The notes below the pieces were generated by a model. The model had not been told where the DNA came from. It did no database searches and saw only the letters and a program-made list of their open reading frames with translations. A DNA stretch of 24,519 nucleotides from Gammaproteobacteria bacterium (GTDB lineage Bacteria > Pseudomonadota > Gammaproteobacteria > Acidiferrobacterales > SZUA-150): the NCBI GenBank assembly GCA_029880755.1, contig JAOUNW010000010.1:1-24519 (forward strand). Reading direction: 5' to 3'. A program made the position numbers and the translations under genes. Position 1 is the stretch's first letter. Each line of letters begins with the position of its first letter. Of the stretch, positions 1 to 6,820 are shown in pieces.

Positions 1-39
1 AAAACTGCCTAAGCTGTCTTCCGGTAGTTTAAGAAAACT

Positions 40-57
40 GCGCCCTTAACCGGGCGC
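40..57 (+). other. GC-rich hairpin just 5' of the SAH riboswitch
   Basis: A perfect 6-bp stem, GCGCCC (40-45) with GGGCGC (52-57), closes a TTAACC loop. Five bases later a run of five T (63-67) follows, so it resembles a weak intrinsic terminator, perhaps for a gene ending upstream (a stop codon TAA lies at 10-12). The same T-rich stretch forms the 5' strand of riboswitch stem P1. Terminator or extra leader stem cannot be decided from the window. Confidence 0.35.
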
Positions 58-63
58 CCTGGT

Positions 64-136
64 TTTTCGAGGAGCGTTGCGACAGGGTGGTACCTGCCAG
101 GCTCGAAAGCAGGCTCATGCAATAAACGGCGCTCTC
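64..136 (+). promoter_or_regulatory. S-adenosylhomocysteine (SAH) riboswitch upstream of ahcY
   Basis: The leader matches the SAH riboswitch architecture. Stem P1 is TTTCGAG (65-71) with CTCGAAA (102-108), a perfect 7-bp helix. An inner hairpin uses CAGG (83-86) with CCTG (93-96). The conserved GAGCG (72-76) can form the pseudoknot with CGCTC (130-134), which sits in the family's hallmark AACGGCGCTC (125-134). The ahcY ribosome binding site, AGGAGA at 145-150, begins 10 nt after the pseudoknot strand. This class of riboswitch is known to switch SAH hydrolase genes on when SAH accumulates. The closeness to the ribosome binding site suggests translational control, which is an inference. Confidence 0.93.
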
Positions 137-158
137 TCAGACATAGGAGACTATAACT

Positions 159-1580
159 GTGAGCGTAACCGCTGAAAAAATGAATCCCGAATACAAAGTT
201 GCTGATATTTCCCTGGCCGAGTGGGGCCACAAGGAAATTGCGATAGCCGAAAGTGAAATGCCCGGCCTTATGGCCATTCGCGAGGAATACAAGGGCAAAT
301 ATCCTCTTAAGGGCGCCCGCATTTCCGGCAGCCTGCACATGACTATCCAGACAGCCGTACTTATTGAAACATTGGTGGATTTAGGTGCAGAGGTCCGATG
401 GGCTTCCTGTAACATTTTTTCCACCCAGGACCATGCGGCAGCGGCCATCGCCGACCGCGGCATTCCGGTGTTCGCCTGGAAGGGCGAAACGCTGGAAGAG
501 TACTGGTGGTGCACGGAACAGGCCATGACCTGGCCTGACGGCGAAGGCCCTAATATGATTCTGGATGATGGCGGCGATGCCACCATGTTGGTTCACAAAG
601 GGGCCGAGTTCGAAGCAAAGGGAGTGGTTCCCGAGCCAGAGGCCGACGCCTACGAAGAGTGGAAGGTTTTTCTGGGCTTACTGAAAAAGAGTCTGGCCAC
701 CTCGAAGGATAAGTGGACGCGAATCGCCGCTGGCATTAAGGGCGTCACGGAAGAGACCACAACCGGCGTGCATCGTTTGTATCAGATGGCCGAAAGGGGC
801 GAACTGCGCTTCCCCGCCATGAACGTCAATGATTCGGTAACCAAGTCCAAATTCGATAATCTTTACGGTTGCCGAGAGTCGCTTATTGATGGCATTAAAC
901 GTGCCACCGATGTAATGATCGCCGGCAAGATTTGTGTTGTCCTCGGTTATGGGGACGTAGGCAAGGGTTGCGCTCAGGCGTTTCGTGGAATGGGCGCCAC
1001 AGTCTGGGTCACGGAAATAGACCCGATTTGTGCATTGCAAGCTGCCATGGAGGGATACCGCGTGGTTGATATGAATCAGGCCTGTGGTCAGGCAGATATT
1101 TTTGTTACCACCACCGGCAATGTGAATGTCATTAACCATGATCACATGAAAGCCATGAAGAACGAGGCAATTGTATGCAACATTGGACACTTTGATTCAG
1201 AGATTGATATTGCTTCGCTGGAAAAATATCAGTGGGAAGAAATCAAGCCCCAGGTTGATCATGTGATTTTTCCTGATGGCAAGAAACTTATCGTCCTGGC
1301 TAAAGGGCGCCTGGTAAATCTAGGGTGTGCCACCGGCCATCCAAGTTTTGTTATGTCGGCTTCTTTTACTAACCAGGTTATGGCGCAAATTGAGCTATTC
1401 AAAAATCATGCTAACTACGAAAATCATGTATTTGTGCTACCAAAAATCCTGGACGAAAAAGTTGCACGCTTACACCTGAAAAAAATCGGGGCACATTTAA
1501 CCCCTCTGTCGACAAAACAGGCGGAGTACATCGGCGTCCCGGTGGAGGGGCCTTACAAACCGAATCACTATCGGTATTAA
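159..1580 (+). CDS. ahcY: Adenosylhomocysteinase (S-adenosyl-L-homocysteine hydrolase)
   Basis: This cytoplasmic NAD-dependent enzyme reversibly splits SAH into adenosine and homocysteine, removing the product inhibitor of methyltransferases. The 473-residue product is full length for the bacterial enzyme. Visible landmarks are the DDGGDAT segment (about residues 136-142), the Rossmann NAD site GYGDVGKG (about 263-270), the TTTGN segment, the GHFDSEID segment and the conserved C-terminus ending HYRY. The start is GTG at 159, chosen because AGGAGA lies 8 nt upstream and no better start is near. It is preceded by an SAH riboswitch and followed by metF on the same strand, so SAH level should set its expression. 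Confidence 0.97.
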   Translation: MSVTAEKMNPEYKVADISLAEWGHKEIAIAESEMPGLMAIREEYKGKYPLKGARISGSLHMTIQTAVLIETLVDLGAEVRWASCNIFSTQDHAAAAIADRGIPVFAWKGETLEEYWWCTEQAMTWPDGEGPNMILDDGGDATMLVHKGAEFEAKGVVPEPEADAYEEWKVFLGLLKKSLATSKDKWTRIAAGIKGVTEETTTGVHRLYQMAERGELRFPAMNVNDSVTKSKFDNLYGCRESLIDGIKRATDVMIAGKICVVLGYGDVGKGCAQAFRGMGATVWVTEIDPICALQAAMEGYRVVDMNQACGQADIFVTTTGNVNVINHDHMKAMKNEAIVCNIGHFDSEIDIASLEKYQWEEIKPQVDHVIFPDGKKLIVLAKGRLVNLGCATGHPSFVMSASFTNQVMAQIELFKNHANYENHVFVLPKILDEKVARLHLKKIGAHLTPLSTKQAEYIGVPVEGPYKPNHYRY

Positions 1581-1596
1581 TCCTGACAGGCTGAAA

Positions 1597-1635
1597 GCGG
1601 TAGTATTCGGGAAATCGATCCCGGATACTTACTGC
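1597..1635 (+). other. Long intercistronic hairpin after ahcY
   Basis: GCGGTAGTATTCGGG (1597-1611) pairs with CCCGGATACTTACTGC (1620-1635) around an 8-nt loop, with one bulge and a few G-U pairs. No T-run follows, so it is not a standard intrinsic terminator. It may be a processing or mRNA-stabilising stem between ahcY and metF. Confidence 0.5.
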
Positions 1636-1664
1636 CAACTCCTAGGCAAATTAACAACCCTTTC

Positions 1665-1690
1665 AGGCCGAGCAAACTGCTTGTTCGCCT
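1665..1690 (+). other. Hairpin immediately 5' of metF
   Basis: AGGCCGAGCAA (1665-1675) pairs with TTGTTCGCCT (1681-1690) around ACTGC, giving about ten pairs with one bulged C and one G-U. It ends 10-19 nt before the possible metF starts, where no Shine-Dalgarno sequence is visible, so it could affect metF translation. Confidence 0.4.
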
Positions 1691-1708
1691 GCTACACCGG
1701 TGCCCAAT

Positions 1709-2560
1709 ATGGATTCTCAAAAGAAATTTAAACCTGGCTTTAGCTGCGAGTTTTTCCCGCCGAAAACAGAGAAGGGCCGGGCCAGTCTCGCCGCTACCAT
1801 CGAAGAGCTAAGCAAGCTCGGGCCTGGCTATTTTTCCTGTACCTATGGTGCCGGGGGCACAACACAAGAGGGCACATACGAAACAGTTCGGGATATTGTA
1901 GCCCGGGGATTTCAGGCCGCCCCCCACATCACCTGCATCGGCTCTACAAGACAAAAAATAACGAATCTGTTGAGCTCTTACCAGCAGCTAGGAATTAACA
2001 AAATTGTGGCGCTAAGAGGCGACTTGCCGGAAGGGAGCGATACAGCCGGAGAATTTAAATATGCCCACGAATTGGTGGCCTTCATCAGAAAGCAGACTGG
2101 CGATCATTTCCATATTGAAGTCGCTGCGTACCCGGAAAAACATCCGGAAGCCGTGAGCCTACAGCAGGATATTGGTAATTTTAAGATCAAAGTGGATGCC
2201 GGAGCGAATGCAGCCATAACCCAGTATTTTTTTAACAGGGATGCCTATTTTAGATTCGTCGACGATTGTGAAGCCAGCAAAATAGAGTTACCGATTGTTC
2301 CAGGCATTATGCCTATTACTAACTATAAACAATTGATGTCTTTTTCCCAGGGCTGCGGCGCGGAAATACCTCGCTGGATTTTAACCCGACTGGAGCATTT
2401 TGCTGACGACCTGTCATCCATTCGCGCCTTCGGGCTTGAGGTTGTTTCTGAACTCTGTGCGCAACTGTTAGCGGAAGGTGCGCCAGGACTTCATTTTTAT
2501 ACGCTTAACAAATCGGATTCCACTGTGGCGCTGTGGCATAACCTCGGACTCACAACATAA
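1709..2560 (+). CDS. metF: 5,10-methylenetetrahydrofolate reductase
   Basis: This FAD enzyme reduces 5,10-methylene-tetrahydrofolate to 5-methyl-tetrahydrofolate, the methyl donor for remaking methionine from homocysteine. That is the step after AhcY. The barrel-type MetF signature CEFFPPKTEKG is near the N-terminus, followed by TYGAGG, the ALRGDLP segment, AAYPEKHPEA and the ITQYFFN segment, then a GIMPI segment; all are typical of the family. The length (283 aa from ATG 1709) is normal. An in-frame GTG at 1700 would add MPN. Neither start has a clear Shine-Dalgarno sequence, so the start is a preference for ATG. It lies 128 bp after ahcY and is probably co-transcribed under the same riboswitch. 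Confidence 0.95.
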   Translation: MDSQKKFKPGFSCEFFPPKTEKGRASLAATIEELSKLGPGYFSCTYGAGGTTQEGTYETVRDIVARGFQAAPHITCIGSTRQKITNLLSSYQQLGINKIVALRGDLPEGSDTAGEFKYAHELVAFIRKQTGDHFHIEVAAYPEKHPEAVSLQQDIGNFKIKVDAGANAAITQYFFNRDAYFRFVDDCEASKIELPIVPGIMPITNYKQLMSFSQGCGAEIPRWILTRLEHFADDLSSIRAFGLEVVSELCAQLLAEGAPGLHFYTLNKSDSTVALWHNLGLTT

Positions 2561-2580
2561 CTCTTGGACTGCGGAACCGT

Positions 2581-2667
2581 TTAGTGCATTAACGTCAAAA
2601 TTACAACAAAACCAATAACGGCTGAAACCAAAAACAAAAACCGGTTAATGCCTAATTTTTCTACCAT
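2581..2667 (-). CDS. Possible 28-residue single-span membrane protein
   Basis: I do not recognise this gene. It is a minus-strand frame of 28 codons with ATG at 2667. Its mRNA carries AAGGA about 8 nt before the start, a good ribosome binding site. The product has a short charged N-terminus (MVEKLGINR) followed by a continuous hydrophobic stretch (about residues 10-26) that would span the membrane once, then MH. A longer frame continues upstream, but this internal ATG is the one with the binding site. It lies tail to tail with metF, 20 bp away. The ribosome binding site and the hydrophobic profile support it; there is no homology evidence. Confidence 0.4.
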   Translation of the reverse strand: MVEKLGINRFLFLVSAVIGFVVILTLMH

Positions 2668-2761
2668 ACAATTTGTCCTTTTTAGTAATTTAGTAATAAT
2701 GTGGTTCTGCTTGAAGCGGCATTGACAGCTGGCATCACAATGAAGATGCAAGGAATATGCC

Positions 2762-2845
2762 ATGCCCCAGGCTACGGACAACAAGCATAACGGTGGTGCG
2801 CTTACAAATAGCACACAGTCTTTACCAGGTATAACTACCTGTTAA
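2762..2845 (+). CDS. Possible 27-residue small ORF
   Basis: I do not recognise this frame. It starts at ATG 2762 with AAGGA exactly 7 nt upstream (2750-2754), ideal spacing, and stops at TAA 2843-2845. The product begins MPQATDNKHNGG and ends ITTC. It is polar, with no membrane segment and one Cys. The frame ends inside the inverted repeat at 2822-2845. The ribosome binding site is the only positive evidence, and chance is quite possible at this length. Confidence 0.22.
   Translation: MPQATDNKHNGGALTNSTQSLPGITTC
2822..2845. repeat. Inverted repeat (operator- or hairpin-like)
   Basis: CAGGTA (2826-2831) and TACCTG (2836-2841) flank TAAC as a perfect 6-bp inverted repeat. After one mismatch, TTA (2822-2824) and TAA (2843-2845) extend the symmetry. 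There is no T-run on either side. It could be a regulator site between the two small ORFs and pip. Confidence 0.35.
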
Positions 2846-2920
2846 ATAATGCAAAAAACTTTTCAGCATTTCGCCGGTCGCCTCCTGTGTTTTAACTATG
2901 CGAGGCGGGCTCAGTTGGTT

Positions 2921-2948
2921 TTGGTAATCACATCCCTGCCGTTATACT
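2921..2948 (+). promoter_or_regulatory. Candidate sigma-70 promoter for pip
   Basis: TTGGTA (2921-2926) and TATACT (2943-2948) are separated by 16 bp. The -10 matches consensus at five of six positions and the -35 at four of six. The predicted transcript would begin near 2955, about 100 nt before the pip start and right at the following inverted repeat. Confidence 0.4.
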
Positions 2949-2957
2949 TACCTGAAC

Positions 2958-2972
2958 TGTCAATATTTGACA
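2958..2972. promoter_or_regulatory. Perfect palindrome downstream of the candidate pip promoter
   Basis: TGTCAA-TAT-TTGACA is a perfect 6+3+6 inverted repeat placed just after the predicted transcription start, where a repressor would block clearance. The shape suits a dimeric helix-turn-helix regulator. No regulator gene lies nearby, so its owner is unknown. Confidence 0.4.
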
Positions 2973-3056
2973 CTGCCTAAACAAAACATCATTTATCGTG
3001 GTTAGCTAAACAAGTGTTGTCTCAACGAGAGACTAAAATACGGCGATCATCTTAGA

Positions 3057-4016
3057 ATGCTTGGATTATTCCCAGAGATAAAAACCAATAACGAATTTCA
3101 ATTACAGGCGGATAACACCCATAGCCTGTATGTCGAAGAATCAGGAAATGAGAACGGCATCCCCGTGTTATTCCTTCACGGGGGACCGGGCGCCGGCTGT
3201 GAACCTGTTCATAGACGTTTTTTCGATCCGGAAAAATACAGGATTATTCTCTTTGACCAGCGAGGCTCCGGGAGATCAACTCCTCACGCCAGCTTAGTTA
3301 ATAACACCACGGCTGATCTCATCTTCGATATAGAAAAAATCAGGGAGCATTTGAATATTGAAAAGTGGTTGCTCTTTGGAGGCTCCTGGGGTTCCACTCT
3401 CGCCCTCGCTTATGCACAGGATTATCCGGAAAGAGTATTTGGCCTAATACTGAGAGGAATTTTTCTTTGTCGGTCACAGGAAATACATTGGTTTTATCAG
3501 GATGGAGCCTCAAAAGTCTTTCCCGACCACTGGCAGGAATTTATTGGCCCTATACCCCCGGAGGAAAGAGCTGATCTGGTAAGAGCTCATTACTCCCGAC
3601 TTACTGGCGAAGACGACATTGCCCGACTGAGTAGCGCCAAAGCCTGGTCGATATGGGAGGGGCGAACATCGACCCTACTTCCCAAACAAAGCGTTGTTAA
3701 TTTTTTTGGAGCCACCCATACCGCGCTCAGCCTTGCTAGAATCGAGTCACATTTTTTTGTGCACAACAGCTTTCTGGAGCCCAACCAACTGCTCAATAAC
3801 ATTAATCGTCTGAGTGAAATCCCTGGCATTATTGTACACGGCCGTTACGACATGGTTTGTCCACTTACCAGCGCATGGGAGCTTAACCAGGCCTGGCGCA
3901 ATTCTGTATTACAGATAATTCCTGATGCCGGTCATTCAGCATTTGAAGCAGGTATTGTTAACGCCCTCGTGTTGGCAACCAATCAGATGGCCGGTCAAAT
4001 CGGGAAAGGAGATTAA
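3057..4016 (+). CDS. pip: Proline iminopeptidase (prolyl aminopeptidase, family S33)
   Basis: This alpha/beta-hydrolase peptidase removes N-terminal proline from peptides in the cytoplasm. The 319 residues match the family length. The N-terminal LFPEI segment, LYVEESGN and the oxyanion-hole HGGPGAGC are characteristic, followed by FDQRGSGRS and the nucleophile elbow GGSWGS with Ser110. The remaining catalytic residues are Asp265 in GRYDMVCP and His293 in PDAGHSAFE. These positions closely match the S110/D266/H294 triad I recall for the Xanthomonas enzyme. ATG 3057 is used because it gives the family's normal N-terminus, though no Shine-Dalgarno sequence precedes it. The stop is 1 bp before the apaH GTG, so the two are almost certainly co-transcribed. 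Confidence 0.95.
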   Translation: MLGLFPEIKTNNEFQLQADNTHSLYVEESGNENGIPVLFLHGGPGAGCEPVHRRFFDPEKYRIILFDQRGSGRSTPHASLVNNTTADLIFDIEKIREHLNIEKWLLFGGSWGSTLALAYAQDYPERVFGLILRGIFLCRSQEIHWFYQDGASKVFPDHWQEFIGPIPPEERADLVRAHYSRLTGEDDIARLSSAKAWSIWEGRTSTLLPKQSVVNFFGATHTALSLARIESHFFVHNSFLEPNQLLNNINRLSEIPGIIVHGRYDMVCPLTSAWELNQAWRNSVLQIIPDAGHSAFEAGIVNALVLATNQMAGQIGKGD

Positions 4017-4017
4017 C

Positions 4018-4845
4018 GTGGCGATTTACGCCATTGGCGATGTACAGGGCTGTTACACATCGCTCCAGAAGTTGTTAGCCACAGTCAATTTTGATTCGTC
4101 ACTGGACAGGCTCTGGTTTACGGGAGACCTGGTGAATCGTGGCCCGGATTCACTAGAGGTGTTGCGCTTTGTTAAATCTCTGGCTACCAGCGCTGTTACA
4201 GTACTGGGAAACCACGATCTTCATCTCCTGGCCATGACCTACGGTGTAAGAGCTCCCGGGCGACGTGATACGTTAAATCCGGTTTTAACTGCGCCGGATA
4301 GGGACGAGCTCATTCAGTGGTTGAGGCACAGGCCCCTTATATACAGCGATAACAAATTAAAAATGACGTTGGTTCATGCGGGCCTGTTGCCTCAATGGGA
4401 TATCACTGAGGCGAGCTCATTGGCCTCGGAAGTAGAGCAAGCGCTGAGAAGCGATGCGCTCCCAGCTTTTCTGGAAAACATGTATGGGGATCAACCTACT
4501 TCCTGGGAGACGAGTCTGTCTGGGTGGGACAGGATTAGGGTTATCACCAACGCCCTGACGAGGCTGCGGTTTTGTGATTCAAGGGGCAATATGGATTTGG
4601 AAAGCAAGGGACCTCCCGGCACACAACGTCCAGGATATGTTCCATGGTTCGAGGCGGAAAACCGTAGATCATTGGCCCATATATTAATATTCGGTCACTG
4701 GTCCACGCTTCCCGTCGGGCAGTACCACAGAGCTATCGCGCTGGATGGGGGTTGTCTATGGGGGGGCAAATTAACCGCTGTTCGCCTTGACTGTGATTCA
4801 CCGGAGTTTACGCAGATCCCGTGCCCAATAAGCCAAACCCCCTGA
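4018..4845 (+). CDS. apaH: Bis(5'-nucleosyl)-tetraphosphatase, symmetrical (diadenosine tetraphosphatase)
   Basis: ApaH hydrolyses Ap4A to two ADP and also removes Np4 caps from RNA. The product is 275 aa, normal for the family. Calcineurin-like metallophosphatase motifs appear in order: YAIGDVQGC at the N-terminus, GDLVNRGPDS, GNHDLHLLA, VHAGLLPQW and FGHWS. The true start is GTG at 4018. AAAGGAG at 4005-4011 is ideally placed, and the protein then begins VAIYAIGDVQG, as in other ApaH proteins; the open frame runs further upstream but overlaps pip. It is followed 104 bp later by apaG, so the pair is in the order apaH-apaG rather than the more usual apaG-apaH after rsmA. Confidence 0.97.
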   Translation: MAIYAIGDVQGCYTSLQKLLATVNFDSSLDRLWFTGDLVNRGPDSLEVLRFVKSLATSAVTVLGNHDLHLLAMTYGVRAPGRRDTLNPVLTAPDRDELIQWLRHRPLIYSDNKLKMTLVHAGLLPQWDITEASSLASEVEQALRSDALPAFLENMYGDQPTSWETSLSGWDRIRVITNALTRLRFCDSRGNMDLESKGPPGTQRPGYVPWFEAENRRSLAHILIFGHWSTLPVGQYHRAIALDGGCLWGGKLTAVRLDCDSPEFTQIPCPISQTP

Positions 4846-4949
4846 TTTTTTGCGTGTTACTCAGGTTATACAGATTTCCTGGCCTGCAAATGCTATATAT
4901 ATTCAAACAATAGGTAAGCATCCGTTCGCAATTCCGAGGAGTTCTTCTA

Positions 4950-5321
4950 TTGAAACACCAGATAAGCATAGCAGTTAACACAGAATATCTTCCAAATGAA
5001 TCATCGACCACTGCCAATCGTTTTGTGTTCGCCTACACGGTTACCATAACCAACGACGGCGAAATACCGGCACGTCTAATATCCCGACACTGGATAATTA
5101 CGGATGCCAATAATCGTGTACAGGAAGTTAAAGGAGAAGGAGTTGTCGGAGAACAGCCCTATCTTGAGCCAGGAAAGAGTTTTCAGTACACCAGCGGAAC
5201 GGTTTTCGAAACACCTGTTGGCACAATGGAAGGCAGCTATCATATGGTGGCTGATGATGGTAGTGAGTTCGACGCAAGAATCCCCGTCTTTAGTTTTAGC
5301 TTGCCCGGGACACTTCACTAG
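4950..5321 (+). CDS. apaG: ApaG (Co2+/Mg2+ efflux-associated protein, DUF525)
   Basis: ApaG is a small cytoplasmic beta-sandwich protein found beside apaH. Its exact biochemical role is not settled; mutants have been linked to divalent-metal efflux phenotypes. The 123-residue product shows the family hallmarks: EYLPNESS near the N-terminus, RFVFAYTVTITN, ISRHWIITDAN, EVKGEGVVGEQPYLEPG, YTSGT and MEGSYHM. The start is TTG at 4950 with GAGGAG (4936-4941) 8 nt upstream; this reading gives the normal N-terminus and no ATG fits. A TATATATAT stretch near 4895 in the 104-bp gap after apaH could belong to a separate promoter. Confidence 0.95.
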   Translation: MKHQISIAVNTEYLPNESSTTANRFVFAYTVTITNDGEIPARLISRHWIITDANNRVQEVKGEGVVGEQPYLEPGKSFQYTSGTVFETPVGTMEGSYHMVADDGSEFDARIPVFSFSLPGTLH

Positions 5322-5383
5322 GCGGCAACAGCCCAAGTTAATATCCATATAAATTTCCATTTACGTTCTTTTTGCCTTCGCAG

Positions 5384-6817
5384 ATGTTAAAGAAATCGGA
5401 ATATGATTTGTGTGTCGTGGGCGGTGGGGCTGCTGGTTTGGTAGTCGCTGCCGGGGCTGCTGGTTTGGGGGCCCGGGTGCTATTGGTGGAAAAGAACAAG
5501 TTGGGGGGCGACTGTCTTCACACCGGATGCGTCCCCAGTAAGGCACTGTTACACGCGGCCTGTGTCGCGCATAACATCAATACCGCGAGTCATATCGGAT
5601 TCGACGCCCAGCTGAGGTCCGCAGGACTTGGCAATGCGCTTGCCTATGTTCAATCGGTCGTTGCCGCCATAGCGCCCCAAGACAGCCCGGAAAGGTTTCG
5701 CAAACTGGGTGTTGAGGTTTTATTTGGATCAGGCGCCTTCGTTAAAAACAATGTCTTTCGCATAAATGACCGTAATATCCGTGCACGAAAGTACGTTATC
5801 GCGACAGGCAGCCGACCTTACATTCCGGAAATAAGCGGTCTTGAGAGAGTACCTTTTTTTACTAACGAGACACTGTTCACGACCAGAGAGAATATAAAAA
5901 GTATCATTATTGTTGGTTCGGGTGCCATCGGTATAGAGCTCGCCCAGGCACTTTCTCGCCTGGGTGTTAAGGTAATTTTGCTTAGCCATTCGGCAAATAT
6001 CCTTTGTCGCGAAGATGCAGATCTATCTTCGGTTTTGGCAGACCAGCTGATGCGAGAGGGAATAACTATCGAAGGTGGACGGTCGGTAAAAAATGTTGTC
6101 AAGCTGTCTGATGACATCGTCGTAGAGCACACCGACCAATCCGGAAAAACACACAAATCGATCGGCAGTCACTTGTTGTTAGCAACAGGCAGAATGCCCA
6201 ACATTGAGGATCTGGCACTGGAAAACGCCGGCGTAGAGACCTATCTGCGAGGTATAGCGGTTAATCGCAAATTACAAACGACCAATAAATATATTTATGC
6301 CTGCGGTGATGTTGTTGGCAACCATATGTTCAGCCACATGGCCGAACACCATGCTCACGTTGTCTTGCGGAACGCCCTGTTTCATATACCCGCCAAAGTG
6401 GAAAACAACATTATTCCTTGGTGTACTTTCACAGACCCGGAACTTGCCCGGGTTGGCGTATCCGAAACTGAAGCGAAAGAGCGAAACCTGGAACACCGTG
6501 TATATCAATTTTCATTCAAAGATATTGATCGTGCGGTAATTGAAAATAAGGGCACGGGTTTAATCAAGGTCATTGTTGATAAAAAAGGACGAATCATTGG
6601 GGCCGGGATCGTTGGTCCGAACGCTGGTGAGCTCATTCATGAATATATATTGGCCATGAAACAAAAGATGAAGCTCGATAAGCTTTCTTCCATGATCCAC
6701 GTTTATCCGACACTTTCCCAAATAAACCGGCGTGTCGCAGACGACTATATAAAATCCAAACTCACTCCCCGAATAAAACGGCTATTAACCAAATTATTCG
6801 GCTTACGAGGTAACTGA
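5384..6817 (+). CDS. FAD-dependent disulfide oxidoreductase, mercuric reductase/lipoamide dehydrogenase-like
   Basis: A class I pyridine nucleotide-disulfide oxidoreductase. The N-terminal FAD fold GGGAAGLVVAAG is followed by the redox-active disulfide GGDCLHTGCVPSKALLHA. The NAD(P) Rossmann motif GSGAIGIELAQAL is central, ATGRMPN and YACGDV form the second FAD contact, and a C-terminal dimerisation domain follows. Where dihydrolipoamide dehydrogenase has catalytic His in HPTLSE, this protein has Tyr (HVYPTLSQIN), so it is not a true lipoamide dehydrogenase. It also lacks the N-terminal metal-binding domain and the C-terminal Cys pair of MerA. The substrate is unknown. ATG 5384 is chosen; TTG 5372 is an alternative, and neither has a clear binding site. 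It ends 3 bp from convergent gyrB. Confidence 0.88.
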   Translation: MLKKSEYDLCVVGGGAAGLVVAAGAAGLGARVLLVEKNKLGGDCLHTGCVPSKALLHAACVAHNINTASHIGFDAQLRSAGLGNALAYVQSVVAAIAPQDSPERFRKLGVEVLFGSGAFVKNNVFRINDRNIRARKYVIATGSRPYIPEISGLERVPFFTNETLFTTRENIKSIIIVGSGAIGIELAQALSRLGVKVILLSHSANILCREDADLSSVLADQLMREGITIEGGRSVKNVVKLSDDIVVEHTDQSGKTHKSIGSHLLLATGRMPNIEDLALENAGVETYLRGIAVNRKLQTTNKYIYACGDVVGNHMFSHMAEHHAHVVLRNALFHIPAKVENNIIPWCTFTDPELARVGVSETEAKERNLEHRVYQFSFKDIDRAVIENKGTGLIKVIVDKKGRIIGAGIVGPNAGELIHEYILAMKQKMKLDKLSSMIHVYPTLSQINRRVADDYIKSKLTPRIKRLLTKLFGLRGN

Positions 6818-6820
6818 CAA

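Noticed and set aside
1..12. Tail of an upstream gene ending KTA-stop
   Set aside because: Four codons are too few to identify; metK often precedes ahcY, but nothing here proves it.
678..1190. 170-codon antisense ORF within ahcY
   Set aside because: It mirrors the codon structure of a strongly conserved gene, with no start signal or known motif.
2849..2980. 43-codon plus-strand ORF before pip
   Set aside because: No Shine-Dalgarno sequence, and it runs across the candidate pip promoter and palindrome; probably chance.
3925..4017. Upstream extension of apaH into the end of pip
   Set aside because: The GTG at 4018 has AAAGGAG at ideal spacing and gives the conserved ApaH N-terminus; the extension only overlaps pip in another frame.
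5384..6817. Reading the flavoprotein as lpdA or merA
   Set aside because: The catalytic His of lipoamide dehydrogenase is Tyr, and MerA's metal-binding domain and C-terminal Cys pair are absent.
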